DNA of 64,000 nucleotides from Anaerolineales bacterium. Its GTDB lineage: Bacteria > Chloroflexota > Anaerolineae > Anaerolineales > Villigracilaceae. Positions 7,957 through 16,567 of this stretch are shown in pieces; position 1 is the stretch's first letter, and each line of letters starts with the position of its first letter. The stretch lies in assembly GCA_016927315.1 (NCBI GenBank), contig JAFGMV010000063.1, positions 1 through 64,000 on the forward strand, in the 5' to 3' direction. The notes under the pieces are model-generated. The model saw only the letters and a program-made list of their open reading frames with translations. It was not told where the DNA came from and made no database searches. The position numbers and the translations under genes were made by a program.

Positions 7957-8904
7957 ATGTCCCGAAAGGTCATTCTTGTCACCCGCAAGACTCGCCTGGA
8001 AGGGCTGGTCGAGCGCTTCAATACTCGCGAACAGGCCCGTTTCTATATCGAGCATGCGGGCGGCAGCTTTAATTTATACGAAGTTGAACACCAGATCTAT
8101 CACACTGCCCTGGAAACTCTGCGCCGTTCCCTGGAATCGCTGGCCAAACTGCAGGTGATCGAACGCAGTTACCTGCCGAATTTCCTGTTCGACGAATCGG
8201 ATCTTGTGGTGACAATCGGGATCGATGGATTGGTTGTCAATACGGCCAAATACCTGACCGGTCAGCCCTTGATCGCGGTCAACCCTGATCCGGAACACAT
8301 CGATGGTGTCCTGTTGCCCTTTGATGTTCGCAGTGCGGTCCAGGCGGTGAGGCATGCCTTGCTGGGGAAAGCCAGTTTTACCCCGATCAGTATGGCGCAG
8401 GTGCAGTTGAATGATGGTCAGACCCTGCTGGCTTTCAATGACCTGTTCATCGGGGTGCAGTCGCATATCTCTGCGCGCTACCACATCCGCAGCGGTGACC
8501 TGGCAGAGCACCAGTCCTCCAGCGGGGTCATCGTCTCGACCGGGGCAGGCGCCACCGGTTGGTTGAGCAGCCTGTTCAATATGGCGAATGGGATCCATGC
8601 GGCATTCGGTTCTACCGGGACTCAGGTACAACTCCCGCAGTTGGCCTGGCAGACGGATCAACTGGTCTATGTTGTACGGGAACCCTTTGTCAGCAAGACA
8701 TCCGGCGCTTCAATTGTGTGCGGGATGGTTTCTGAAACAATGCCCCTGGTGATCCAATCCGAAATGCCTGAGAAAGGGGTAATCTTCAGCGATGGGGTTG
8801 AAAAGGATTACCTGGCCTTCAATGCCGGGGCAATTGCGACCATTGGCCTTTCCTCCATCAAAACCATGTTGATGACCCGTAATCCAGCCATAGAGGGACC
8901 GTGA
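7957..8904 (+). CDS. NAD-kinase-fold protein with altered active-site motifs
   Basis: 315 aa. The middle follows the ATP-NAD kinase fold: 'DLVVTIGIDGLVVNTAKYL' corresponds to the family GGDGT motif, the later 'FNDLFIGV' to the NE(x)2 motif and 'VIVSTGAGATGW' to the 'STPTGSTAY' loop. Key residues are changed: GGDGT is GIDGL (Asp90 kept), NE is ND (161-162) and the third loop is Gly-rich. In the usual enzyme these contact ATP and NAD. The protein may therefore bind another nucleotide or act as a sensor; catalytic NAD phosphorylation is doubtful. Residues 1-70 are an added N-terminal domain. Translation is probably coupled to the SPFH gene (4-nt gap, AGGAAAG before the preceding stop). Confidence 0.7.
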   Translation: MSRKVILVTRKTRLEGLVERFNTREQARFYIEHAGGSFNLYEVEHQIYHTALETLRRSLESLAKLQVIERSYLPNFLFDESDLVVTIGIDGLVVNTAKYLTGQPLIAVNPDPEHIDGVLLPFDVRSAVQAVRHALLGKASFTPISMAQVQLNDGQTLLAFNDLFIGVQSHISARYHIRSGDLAEHQSSSGVIVSTGAGATGWLSSLFNMANGIHAAFGSTGTQVQLPQLAWQTDQLVYVVREPFVSKTSGASIVCGMVSETMPLVIQSEMPEKGVIFSDGVEKDYLAFNAGAIATIGLSSIKTMLMTRNPAIEGP

Positions 8905-8921
8905 TCAACACGGACGGGAAA

Positions 8922-9300
8922 TTAATGATTGGAATTTGCTTTCCAGTTTATATAGGGAAGGATGCGCCGGATTTCCATTTTCGGCCTGTAAAAAATTTAC
9001 AAGCAAGCAGATTGGCATCCCTGTTGCCTGCAGGTAATCCAGACACTGGGCTGTGTGAATCTCATTGAGCGCTCTCACGGCTTTCGATTCAACCAGGACA
9101 GTATCGTTGACCAGTAAGGCGGCATAGAAATTACCGACACGTATGCCTTTTTATTTGATCTTGATTGGGTATTGCTGTGCAACTTGCAAACCAGACTTCT
9201 TGATTTCAACGGCCGGGGCATTTTCATACACACTTTCAAGGAAACCAGTTCTCAGTGTATGCCTAACCGTGAAGACACTCCCAATTTTTTTTTGACCTAA
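8922..9300 (-). pseudogene. GxxExxY (PDDEXK-fold) protein, broken
   Basis: Reading the minus strand gives FTVRHTLRTGFLESVYENA, a match to the GxxExxY family signature (GFLESVY), then an in-frame TAA after QQYPIKIK, then in the same frame YAALLVNDTVLVESKAVRAL, NEIHTAQCLDYLQATGMP and LLVNFYRPKMEIRR, ending at a TGA/TAA region with stop at 8922-8924. These are the family's VELKA nuclease-like core and C-terminal LLxNF motif. The N-terminus has decayed through a nine-A tract. The product would have been a small protein of the PD-(D/E)XK fold, role uncertain. The rest of 8905-9373 holds nothing else. Confidence 0.7.
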
Positions 9301-9373
9301 ATTATCACCAGGAAAGAGCAACTGTCAAAATACAATCTTATCGGTCATCTGGGTTTATCCTTTTTCTCTGCGG

Positions 9374-9715
9374 CTAATTGTCGCTGCGGTAGATATGCAC
9401 CCGGGCTTTTTCCATCGTAACCAGCCCGGCCCGGATATTGGGCTCGATCAGCTTCAGGAAGGCTTCCAGATTCTCGCTCGAATCGACCAGTTCGACCACG
9501 AAAGGCATATCGTTGGACAGCCTCTCGATCTTGAAGGTGCGTATCTTGCGGGTGTTGGCGCCAAAGCCCATTACCCCGCGCAGGACAGTCGCTCCGGCCA
9601 GCCCCTGTTTGCGAGCCATCAAAACGATCCATTCATAGAGCGGCGTACTGCCAACCTTGTCGCTTTCGCCGATGAAAATGCGCAGCAGACTGCCGTCTTC
9701 AGGGAGCATTGTCAT
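9374..9715 (-). CDS. DUF190 family protein
   Basis: 113 aa, a PII-like ferredoxin fold: 'GSLLRIFIGESDKVGSTPLYEWIV', 'GATVLRGVMGFGAN' and 'MPFVVELVDSSENLEAFL' are typical of DUF190. DUF190 genes often sit beside crcB and are thought to support or regulate fluoride export, but a mechanism is not established. It starts 3 nt after the crcB stop, so it is co-transcribed with it. Confidence 0.85.
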   Translation of the reverse strand: MTMLPEDGSLLRIFIGESDKVGSTPLYEWIVLMARKQGLAGATVLRGVMGFGANTRKIRTFKIERLSNDMPFVVELVDSSENLEAFLKLIEPNIRAGLVTMEKARVHIYRSDN

Positions 9716-9718
9716 ATG

Positions 9719-10102
9719 TTACCTCCAGATCAGATGAGCAGTAATTCGACCGCCCCAGACCAGCAGCAGTCCAAAGACCACATTCAGGCAGATATTGACC
9801 AGCCCGGGTATGAACTGCCCATCACTGGCCAGGTTGAAGGTCTCGCTGCCGAAGGATGAGAAAGTGGTAAAGCCTCCCAGGATACCGATAAAGACCACCA
9901 GCCGTGCTTCGGGTGAGAACAGGCCCCTGGCTTCGGCCAGCTGGGAAAGGAAACCGATCACAAAGCAGCCCAGCAGGTTTACGGTCAATGTACCGTAAGG
10001 GAAATTAATGCTCCTGGTCAGCTGTTGAGCCAGGCCGCTGAGCAGGTAACGCAGGACTGAACCGATGAATCCGCCCAGCCCAACCAGCAGGATATCTAGC
10101 AT
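9719..10102 (-). CDS. crcB: Fluoride channel CrcB/FluC
   Basis: 127 aa, the usual length, with four hydrophobic segments. It carries the family marks GGFIGSVLRY (10-19), the pore Asn in VNLLGCF (41-47), and GGFTTFSSF (76-84), the two-Phe and Thr/Ser track that lines the fluoride path. The protein forms an antiparallel dimer in the inner membrane and exports fluoride. Only one crcB copy is present here. No fluoride riboswitch (GG-n-GATGG start, CTGATGA end) was recognised in the 90 nt upstream, so expression is probably constitutive or driven from the proC operon. Confidence 0.93.
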   Translation of the reverse strand: MLDILLVGLGGFIGSVLRYLLSGLAQQLTRSINFPYGTLTVNLLGCFVIGFLSQLAEARGLFSPEARLVVFIGILGGFTTFSSFGSETFNLASDGQFIPGLVNICLNVVFGLLLVWGGRITAHLIWR

Positions 10103-10191
10103 GAATGAGTCTCCAATGAATGGTACGGCAACTGCCAGTCCGGTTGTATTTCAATCGGGCTGGTTTCATGGCGGTACAGGCAGCCGCTTCC

Positions 10192-11064
10192 CTATTTGCC
10201 ATTGACGGAGCGGGTCTCCGGAATGTGAACCGGCTTGCCTTTGCCCAGTTCGAGCGAGCGCTGGTAAGCAGCCCAGATAGCCCGTGAGATCGAAGTGCGG
10301 AAACCGGCTTTTTCGAGATAGTACAAGGCTTCGGCAGTTGTCCCGCCCGGGGAAGTGACCTGGTTGCGCAGGGTGGCTACATGGACTTCGTCGCCCTGGT
10401 TGATCTTCTGATAATATGAGACGGAGCCTTTGATGGTCTGGACGACCAGTTGTTCAGATACCCGTCGTGAGAAGCCCATGTGCACACCGGCATCGATCAT
10501 GGCTTCCATGAACAGGAAGACATAGGCCGGCCCGGTTCCGGACAGGGCGGTGGCCATATCGAGATAGTTCTCATCATTGACCAGGATCTCATCGCCGAGG
10601 GCGCCCAGGATGGTGGAAGCGATCTCCTTTTGTTCTTCACTGACGCCTTCAGAGGGAATCCAGACGGTGATCCCTTTCCCAATCTGGGCCGGGGTATTTG
10701 GCATGGAGCGCACAACCGAATGGTGTCCGAGCCCTTCGCTGATCTTCTGCATTGGGGCGCCGGCCACGATTGACAGGACCAGCGCTTCTTTTTTAACTGA
10801 ACCTTTGAGGATCTCCAGGACCGTGTCCAGGCGTTGGGGTTTGATTGACAGCACCACCACGTCTGCTTGGGAAGCGGCCTTGGCATTATCGGTATACGGC
10901 ATGCAGCCGTATTCTTCTTTCAGTTCATTAACACGTTCCTGGCGCACATCGGAGGCCAGCAGTTTCTTGGGGTCAGCCAGGTTCTTGCGTACCAGGCCGC
11001 TGATCATAGCTTCGGCCATGGCGCCGGAACCCATGAAGGCGATTGTTTTTAATGACAGGTCCAT
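10192..11064 (-). CDS. proC: Pyrroline-5-carboxylate reductase
   Basis: 290 aa. The N-terminal Rossmann segment KTIAFMGSGAMAEAMISGL (6-24) binds NAD(P)H, and the C-terminal signature 'GDEVHVATLRNQVTSPGGTTAEAL' (catalytic Thr/Ser region) is present. It makes proline from pyrroline-5-carboxylate. The ATG at 11064 is chosen because AGGAGG is 8 nt upstream and the protein starts at the family position; a longer open frame upstream is not protein-like. The gene follows ruvA by 85 nt. Confidence 0.94.
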   Translation of the reverse strand: MDLSLKTIAFMGSGAMAEAMISGLVRKNLADPKKLLASDVRQERVNELKEEYGCMPYTDNAKAASQADVVVLSIKPQRLDTVLEILKGSVKKEALVLSIVAGAPMQKISEGLGHHSVVRSMPNTPAQIGKGITVWIPSEGVSEEQKEIASTILGALGDEILVNDENYLDMATALSGTGPAYVFLFMEAMIDAGVHMGFSRRVSEQLVVQTIKGSVSYYQKINQGDEVHVATLRNQVTSPGGTTAEALYYLEKAGFRTSISRAIWAAYQRSLELGKGKPVHIPETRSVNGK

Positions 11065-11149
11065 TTCTTCCTCCTGAATTTCTCTCCGCGAAATGTTGGA
11101 ATGTGGGCTTTCTCCGTATTCCAAATTCGGCTTCCGCCAGGAACGGGAA

Positions 11150-11731
11150 TCAGCTTCCCGTGAAGTTTTGTAATGCCAGCCGCAGGCGCTCCTCGACGCT
11201 TTCAGGAGCGTCCTTGGGAATGGACTGGATGGCTGTCTGCGCTTCGACCACACTGTACCCCAGGGCGGTCAGGGCGGCCAGCACTTCGTTGTCGATATCG
11301 GTCAGGAAAGCCACACCTTCCAGTATATCAGCAGGTTTGATGCGGTCTTGCAAATACAGCACGATTTTCTGGGCTGTTTTCTTGCCGATGCCGGGCACAC
11401 GTGAAAGGAGTTCGGCTTCTTCATTGGCGACCGCCCGCCGGACCGTGTCCGGGCTGAGGGTGGACAGAACAGCCAGCGCCACTTTCGGGCCGACCCCATC
11501 CACGCCCAGCAGCAGATCAAAAAGCTGCCTGTCCGATTGGGCATTGAAACCGTACAAGGTCAGGGCATCTTCTCGTACCGCCAGGTGTGTATGCAGGAGG
11601 ATGCTTTCGCCTACCTTGATTTTTGCCAGGAGCGGCGCAGGGACAAACACACGCATCCCGACCCCGCCAACTTCAACTACCAGGGCGTTTTCTTCGATCA
11701 GGGAAATACTGCCGTGTATGGTTGCGATCAT
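11150..11731 (-). CDS. ruvA: Holliday junction helicase subunit RuvA
   Basis: 193 aa, full length. Domain I OB-fold (MIATIHGSI...), domain II with helix-hairpin-helix motifs LLGVDGVGPKVALAVLS and LLSRVPGIGKKTAQKIVL, and a flexible domain III (about 145-193, ALGYSVVEAQTAI) that contacts RuvB. RuvA tetramers hold the four-way junction for RuvB-driven branch migration. ruvB is not in the window. The 153-nt gap to ruvC carries a common intergenic 'AACCACAGAT' type sequence. Confidence 0.96.
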   Translation of the reverse strand: MIATIHGSISLIEENALVVEVGGVGMRVFVPAPLLAKIKVGESILLHTHLAVREDALTLYGFNAQSDRQLFDLLLGVDGVGPKVALAVLSTLSPDTVRRAVANEEAELLSRVPGIGKKTAQKIVLYLQDRIKPADILEGVAFLTDIDNEVLAALTALGYSVVEAQTAIQSIPKDAPESVEERLRLALQNFTGS

Positions 11732-11884
11732 ATATCTATTTAACCACAGATACCCCTGTGGGTACAGGTGGACACCGAAAAAACGGATAGGGTTTGATGA
11801 GGTTGAGGTCGATGATTGCTTCCATTGTAATCTCCATCAAAGCCAGGGTCTTGATTGCCTTCGCCCTGTCAATACGGATCTGTT

Positions 11885-12379
11885 TTATGGCCGTTCTTTG
11901 AGGTCGTATGGTTTGGTGTGTAAATGGGTGATTGCCACGGCCAGGGCATCGGCCGCGTCGTCCGGCCGGGGGATATCGGGCAGATTCAGGAGCACCCGCA
12001 CCATTTCCTGGACCTGCTGCTTGCCAGCCGAACCATATCCGGCGACGGCCTGCTTGACTTCGTTGGGGGTGTACTCGCCGATCTGCAGCCCTGTTTCGGC
12101 CAGTGACAGGAGGACAACACCGCGTGCCTGTCCTACCGAGATGGCCGTACTGATATTGCGCTGGAAGAAGAGCTTTTCCACAGCGCATGAATCCGGATGG
12201 TGCTCTCGGACGATCTGACCCAGTTCGATATAAAGCAGGCGCAGTCTTTCAGGAATGGATAACTCTTTTGGGGTGGTGATCACGCCAAAAGACACTGCTT
12301 CCAGCGAACCGTCGCGATGCTCTCTTACCAGGCCGTAACCGGTGGCGGCAATTCCGGGGTCAATCCCAAGCGCTAACAT
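11885..12379 (-). CDS. ruvC: Holliday junction resolvase RuvC
   Basis: 164 aa. RNase H-like fold with catalytic Asp7 (LGIDPGIAATGYG), the Glu in CAVEKLFF (about residue 68), and the C-terminal acidic pair in RPDDAADALAVAITH. It cuts Holliday junctions handed over by RuvAB. There is no clear ribosome binding site, and a hairpin with a U-tract (12397-12434) precedes it, so it may have its own start of transcription or be attenuated. Confidence 0.95.
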   Translation of the reverse strand: MLALGIDPGIAATGYGLVREHRDGSLEAVSFGVITTPKELSIPERLRLLYIELGQIVREHHPDSCAVEKLFFQRNISTAISVGQARGVVLLSLAETGLQIGEYTPNEVKQAVAGYGSAGKQQVQEMVRVLLNLPDIPRPDDAADALAVAITHLHTKPYDLKERP

Positions 12380-12396
12380 CGTAAATAAAAGAAAAA

Positions 12397-12434
12397 CCGC
12401 TAATCGACGTCAGGGGTATGGCGTGGATTAGCGG
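12397..12434 (-). terminator. Terminator-like hairpin between yebC and ruvC
   Basis: CCGCTAATC and GATTAGCGG (9 bp) flank a 20-nt loop; on the minus strand the stem is followed by TTTTTC. It lies after the yebC stop (12460) and 17 nt before the ruvC ATG, so read-through would be needed for a yebC-ruvC mRNA. Confidence 0.55.
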
Positions 12435-12459
12435 AGGGTTTCAACGGGTTTCCGGCGGG

Positions 12460-13215
12460 TTATTCGGATTCCAGGGCGGTCAGGACCTCGTCAGTAATCG
12501 ACACATTGTGATAGACATTCTGTACATCGTCCATCTCTTCAATACTGTCAACCACCCGCAGAACCTGGAGTATTTGATCTGCAGACAGGTCCATCTCCTG
12601 CTTGGGGATCATGCGCAGACCGGCCTCATCCGGTTTGACGCCAGCGGCTCCAAGCGCATCACTGAGCGTCTTGAAAACATCCACCGGCCCAACGATTTCA
12701 ATATTGTCGCCGTCTTCCAGCACGTCATCTGCACCGGCCTCAATTGCCAGTTCGAAGGAAGAATCGAAAGACAGGGTGCTGGCCGGGAAGGAAAAGTACG
12801 CCTTCTGTTCGAACTGCCAGCCGACGGCCCCGGGTTCGGCCAGGTTGCCGCCGTTCCTGCTGAAGGCATGCCGCAGATCGGCAACTGTCCGGTTGCGGTT
12901 ATCGGTAACGCACTCGACCATCAGGGCTGAACCATGTGGGCCATAGCCTTCCAGAATCATTTCTTCGAAAGCTGCAGCATCTTTGTCTTCACCGGTGCCG
13001 CGTTTGATAGCGCGATCGATGTTGTCTTTCGGCATGTTCTCGGCGCGGGCTTTATCGATAGCCAGACGCAGCCGGAAGTTGGAGTTCAAATCCCCGCCGC
13101 CCGTTCGGGCTGCGATCACGATTTCACGCGAAAGGCGGGTGAAAATCTGACCGCGCTTGGCATCCGCAGCTCCCTTTTTTCGTTTAATCGTCGACCATTT
13201 TGAATGCCCAGACAT
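12460..13215 (-). CDS. YebC/PmpR-family protein
   Basis: 251 aa, full length. The signature MSGHSKWSTIKRKKGAADAKRG opens the protein, followed by 'GGGDLNSNFRLRLAIDKARAENMP' and the acidic C-terminal domains. The family includes DNA-binding regulators and, from recent work, translation factors relieving polyproline stalls; it is often next to ruvC as here. AAGGAG is 8 nt before the ATG and directly follows the degV terminator. Confidence 0.94.
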   Translation of the reverse strand: MSGHSKWSTIKRKKGAADAKRGQIFTRLSREIVIAARTGGGDLNSNFRLRLAIDKARAENMPKDNIDRAIKRGTGEDKDAAAFEEMILEGYGPHGSALMVECVTDNRNRTVADLRHAFSRNGGNLAEPGAVGWQFEQKAYFSFPASTLSFDSSFELAIEAGADDVLEDGDNIEIVGPVDVFKTLSDALGAAGVKPDEAGLRMIPKQEMDLSADQILQVLRVVDSIEEMDDVQNVYHNVSITDEVLTALESE

Positions 13216-13228
13216 ACCAGTTCTCCTT

Positions 13229-13250
13229 AAAAAACCGCCACGGAGGCGGG
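13229..13250 (-). terminator. Terminator of the MFS-GNAT-degV operon
   Basis: On the minus strand CCGCC-TCCGT-GGCGG is followed by six T. It lies 25 nt after the degV stop and immediately before the yebC ribosome binding site. Confidence 0.75.
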
Positions 13251-13274
13251 AGTGTTTTCCAGAAAGTGGAAAGA

Positions 13275-14123
13275 TTATACCATAGGGGTCGCAAAGAAGC
13301 CGACTGCCATAGCCCCGGGACCGGCGTGCACCACAATCGCCGGTGGCAGCTGGTAAATTGGGATTTCCTGGATATCCAGCCTGGATTTCAACTCCTCTGA
13401 CAGGGCTTTGGCTTCATTTTCGGCTTCAGCCTGCATGACGCACAGATGGGAGGCCAGTCCTGTGGGCGCCTGTTCCTGGACAATTTCGATCAGGCGCGCC
13501 AGGGCACGCTTTTTGGTGCGCTGCTGTTCAAAAGATTCCACCTGTCCATTTTGCACGGTCAGGATTGGTTTGATTTGCAGCATCTCACCCAGCAGGGCCC
13601 GGGCGCCTCCAATGCGCCCGCCTTTCTGCAGGTATTCCAGTGTATTAACCAGGAAATAGGTACGCTGGCGTGCGGCGAGATCCTGCAGCCTGGAAACAAT
13701 GGTATCGGCAGACTCCCCTGACCGGGCCCACTGATTGGCCAGCAGCACCATGGTCCCCAGGTTCCCCGCGATGGTCCGGGTATCCACCAGGCGGATGTCC
13801 ACCTCCGGGAAGTCCTGGCTGGCGACTTCGACCGAGCGTACCGTCCCGCTGACCTTGGCGGATGGGGCAACCACGATCAGGGTATCGCTGTTCTGTCGGG
13901 CTTCTTCAAACAGGGGATGGTAGAGCGGCGGCGGTGGGGCGGCCGTCTTGGGCAGGTCTCTGGAGGCCTTGAGCTTTTTCAGAAAGGTTTCTGTGTCGAG
14001 TTCAGAGTCATCTTTGTAAGATTCTTCCCCAAAGATGACGATCTGCGGTACCAGCGGGATGCCGTTGTCTTTCAGTACTGCATGCGGCAGACCGCAGGTG
14101 GTATCGGCGATTATTTTGACCAT
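13275..14123 (-). CDS. DegV-family fatty-acid-binding protein
   Basis: 282 aa. The family pattern is clear: 'IIADTTCGLP' at the N-terminus, 'IVVAPSAKVSGTVRSV' (lipid head-group loop), 'VRLVDTRTIAGNLG' type segment, and 'YLQKGGRIGGARALLG'. DegV/FakB proteins bind a fatty acid and present it to the kinase FakA for phosphorylation; no fakA is visible nearby. The loop 'PPPPLYHP' is unusually proline-rich. It is 14 nt downstream of the GNAT-like gene and belongs to the same operon. Confidence 0.9.
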   Translation of the reverse strand: MVKIIADTTCGLPHAVLKDNGIPLVPQIVIFGEESYKDDSELDTETFLKKLKASRDLPKTAAPPPPLYHPLFEEARQNSDTLIVVAPSAKVSGTVRSVEVASQDFPEVDIRLVDTRTIAGNLGTMVLLANQWARSGESADTIVSRLQDLAARQRTYFLVNTLEYLQKGGRIGGARALLGEMLQIKPILTVQNGQVESFEQQRTKKRALARLIEIVQEQAPTGLASHLCVMQAEAENEAKALSEELKSRLDIQEIPIYQLPPAIVVHAGPGAMAVGFFATPMV

Positions 14124-14137
14124 GTTTGTTCTCCTGA

Positions 14138-15268
14138 CTAATCCTTTCCTATCTCACGTCGATAGACCCGATGGGTTTTATAGAAATCGATCCCGAAGTT
14201 TTTCATCTCACGCTGCATGTTTTTGTTCTCGGTTCCGATCTGGACCACTTCGCCATGGGTGAACTGTCCGGTTTCGGTGGCTGACTTGTATATCTCACTG
14301 AACAGGATGGCGGTGCCGCCCAGACCGCGATATTCTTCCAGCAGGCCGGCGCCATTCAGGTTCAGGAAGTCAGTGCGTTTCATCTCACGCAGCAGGGTGA
14401 GCCATCCGAAGGGGAACAGCCTGCCCCTGGTCTTCTGCAGGGCGGCAGAAATATCGGGGTAGGCCAGCAGGAAACCAACAGCCTGCTGGCCTTTCATGAC
14501 GATTTTCACCAACTGCGGATCGGCAAACCAGATCAACTGGTTGGCCATGATGTTGGCTTCCTCTTCTGTCAGGGGTGTATTCTCACGCGTTCCAGCCAGG
14601 GAGCCGTTGTACAATTCCCTGAAGAAAGATACCAGGGAGCGCAGTTCCCTGCGCGTCCGGTAGCGGGCGATGTGCAAGCCTCGCCGCTTCTGGATGCGTT
14701 CGGATAATTCGTGGATGCGCTCGGGGAAGTTCAGGCTTGCGCTCATGTGGCCTGAATCCAGTTCCCGAAAGCCCTTGAACCCCTGGGCTTCGATCAAGTC
14801 CGGGTAGTAATCGGGATTGTAGGGCTGGCCAAAGGCCGGGCGCAGATCAAAACCTTTGACCAGCAGTCCGGCGCCGTCCAACGGCGTAAATCCTTTGGGG
14901 CCAATCATCCTGGTCAGACCGCGTTCCCTGGCCCAGGAGAAACCGGCATCGAATAGTCCCCTGGCTGCTTCCTGGTTGTTTTCACACTCGAATAAATAGA
15001 AGAAAGCGGTCTGCTCTTTGTTGAAGTCATTGTAATGACGATTGGCGATCACAGCCAGGCGCCCGATGGGCTGGCTGCCCTCATAGGCCAGGAAAAATTC
15101 GGCAGCCGAGTGCCGGTAAAAGGGATAGCGTTTGGGATCGAGCCGGACCCGTTCGTCCATCTGTAGAGGAGGCACCCAGCAGGGATTGTCTCGATAGATA
15201 TGGAAAGGCAGGGCGAGAAAATCCCGCACCTGCCGTTTGTTCTTGAGATCGATTCTGGTGATCTGCAT
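14138..15268 (-). CDS. GNAT-like N-acyltransferase domain protein
   Basis: 376 aa, related to a family of uncharacterised acyltransferase-fold proteins (YghO-like). N-terminal 'FLALPFHIYRDNPCWVPPL' and 'RIGRLAVIANRHYNDF' type segments, and a C-terminal GNAT-like part ending 'GAGLLEEYRGLGGTAILFSEIYKSA' and 'HGEVVQIGTENKNMQREMKNFG'. Substrate unknown. It lies between an MFS transporter and degV with 15- and 14-nt gaps, so these three are co-transcribed. Confidence 0.75.
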   Translation of the reverse strand: MQITRIDLKNKRQVRDFLALPFHIYRDNPCWVPPLQMDERVRLDPKRYPFYRHSAAEFFLAYEGSQPIGRLAVIANRHYNDFNKEQTAFFYLFECENNQEAARGLFDAGFSWARERGLTRMIGPKGFTPLDGAGLLVKGFDLRPAFGQPYNPDYYPDLIEAQGFKGFRELDSGHMSASLNFPERIHELSERIQKRRGLHIARYRTRRELRSLVSFFRELYNGSLAGTRENTPLTEEEANIMANQLIWFADPQLVKIVMKGQQAVGFLLAYPDISAALQKTRGRLFPFGWLTLLREMKRTDFLNLNGAGLLEEYRGLGGTAILFSEIYKSATETGQFTHGEVVQIGTENKNMQREMKNFGIDFYKTHRVYRREIGKD

Positions 15269-15283
15269 AGAAAACCCGGTTGA

Positions 15284-16567
15284 TCAGGCCTTCTGGGCAG
15301 CGGCCCGGGCGGCCATTTCATCCCGCAGGGTCTTGATATCGCCTTCAACGTAAGCAATAGCACCCAGGTAGAAGAAAAAGCAGATCACCCAGGCGGTGAT
15401 ACAAATCGTCAGAATGGCAGTCTGCATGCTGAAGGCATCTGAGATGATACCTGCCAACAGGGGGGCTAGCGCGGCGCCACTGTTTTCAATGAAGTATTCC
15501 ACCGATTGGGCCGTGCTGCGCACTTCGGGTACGGTCACGTCGTAGACCGTTGAGATGACATTGGGTGACGAGAAGGGCATGAACAGGGCGGTAATGGACA
15601 TCAGTACAAAGAAGGCGATACGCGATTGGATCGGTGTGGTGATTGCCAGGAACAAGAACAAGGCCCCGATGATTACGCCGGTCGCCGAGACAATGATGCG
15701 TCCTTTGGGGGTCTTTTTGAAGGCCCAATCTCCCAGTGAGCCGCCAACAAAGTAGCCGCTGGCCAGGATCAAAACGATCGGTCCCATTGTGAACAGGATG
15801 CTCATCTCGTCGTAGCCGCGTTCCTTGGCCAGGTAGTCGAAGAAAAAGTAGGTGATCACGTTCCACGGAAAAACACCGGCGAAACCCTGCAGGAAGACGA
15901 ACCACATGGTGCGCTTCTTGATGATCTGTTTGGCCTGCTCCCATGAGAAGGTGAACTTCGCCATTTCTTCCATGCCTTCGAATTCGGGTTCAGCTTTACC
16001 GCGCGGCATTTCCTTAACCCCAAAGAATATGGCGATTGACAGGACGATGCCCAGCCCGCCTGTGATAAAGAAGATGTTGCGCCAGCCCAGTCCGGGGGCG
16101 ACCATCAACGCCAGTACCATGCCGACCAGGTACCCGATTGGCTGGCTGAGCTGCAGGATGCCGTAAACCTTGCTGCGCACTTGTGGACCAAAGTAATCGG
16201 CGATCAGGGTGTATAGACCGGGATAGGAAGAATCATCCACACCTGTCGAGGCGCGGGCCGCTATGAACCCGGGGAAAGTCCGGACAATAGCGCTCAACCA
16301 GGTGGTCGAACCCCAGATAAAGGAAGCCAATGACAGCAGCTTGGCGCGTGCGAAGCGGTCGTACAGATAGCCCCAGATTGGGTACAGGATGGTGCCTACG
16401 ACCAGTGCGCCAGTGACGACCATACCAAACTGGGTATTGGTAATGTTGAAATCCTCACTGATCTGACCCTTGAGCGGACCGATCAGGAGTTTGTCGGTCT
16501 GGTGCAGGAGCATGAACAGGAAGAAGATCACAACCACGAGCCAGCGATAGTTCTTTGATTTTTGCAT
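15284..16567 (-). CDS. Major facilitator superfamily transporter
   Basis: 427 aa, about 12 membrane helices. The loop 2-3 motif 'GYLYDRFARAKLL' and helix 4-5 'RASTGVDDSSYPGLYTLIADYF' are of MFS type, the second close to the OPA/ACS anion-symporter-like groups. The long central loop (about 185-215) is acidic. The cargo is not determinable. First gene of the operon with the GNAT-like gene and degV. Confidence 0.9.
   Translation of the reverse strand: MQKSKNYRWLVVVIFFLFMLLHQTDKLLIGPLKGQISEDFNITNTQFGMVVTGALVVGTILYPIWGYLYDRFARAKLLSLASFIWGSTTWLSAIVRTFPGFIAARASTGVDDSSYPGLYTLIADYFGPQVRSKVYGILQLSQPIGYLVGMVLALMVAPGLGWRNIFFITGGLGIVLSIAIFFGVKEMPRGKAEPEFEGMEEMAKFTFSWEQAKQIIKKRTMWFVFLQGFAGVFPWNVITYFFFDYLAKERGYDEMSILFTMGPIVLILASGYFVGGSLGDWAFKKTPKGRIIVSATGVIIGALFLFLAITTPIQSRIAFFVLMSITALFMPFSSPNVISTVYDVTVPEVRSTAQSVEYFIENSGAALAPLLAGIISDAFSMQTAILTICITAWVICFFFYLGAIAYVEGDIKTLRDEMAARAAAQKA

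Noticed and set aside
10103-10200. Fluoride riboswitch before crcB
   Set aside because: Neither the GG-n-GATGG start nor the CTGATGA end of the motif was found on the minus strand.
11736-11837. A 33-aa minus-strand ORF between ruvC and ruvA with a GGAG before its second ATG
   Set aside because: Its 3' part is a version of the common intergenic 'TAACCACAGAT...' sequence, so the apparent peptide is most likely translated repeat.
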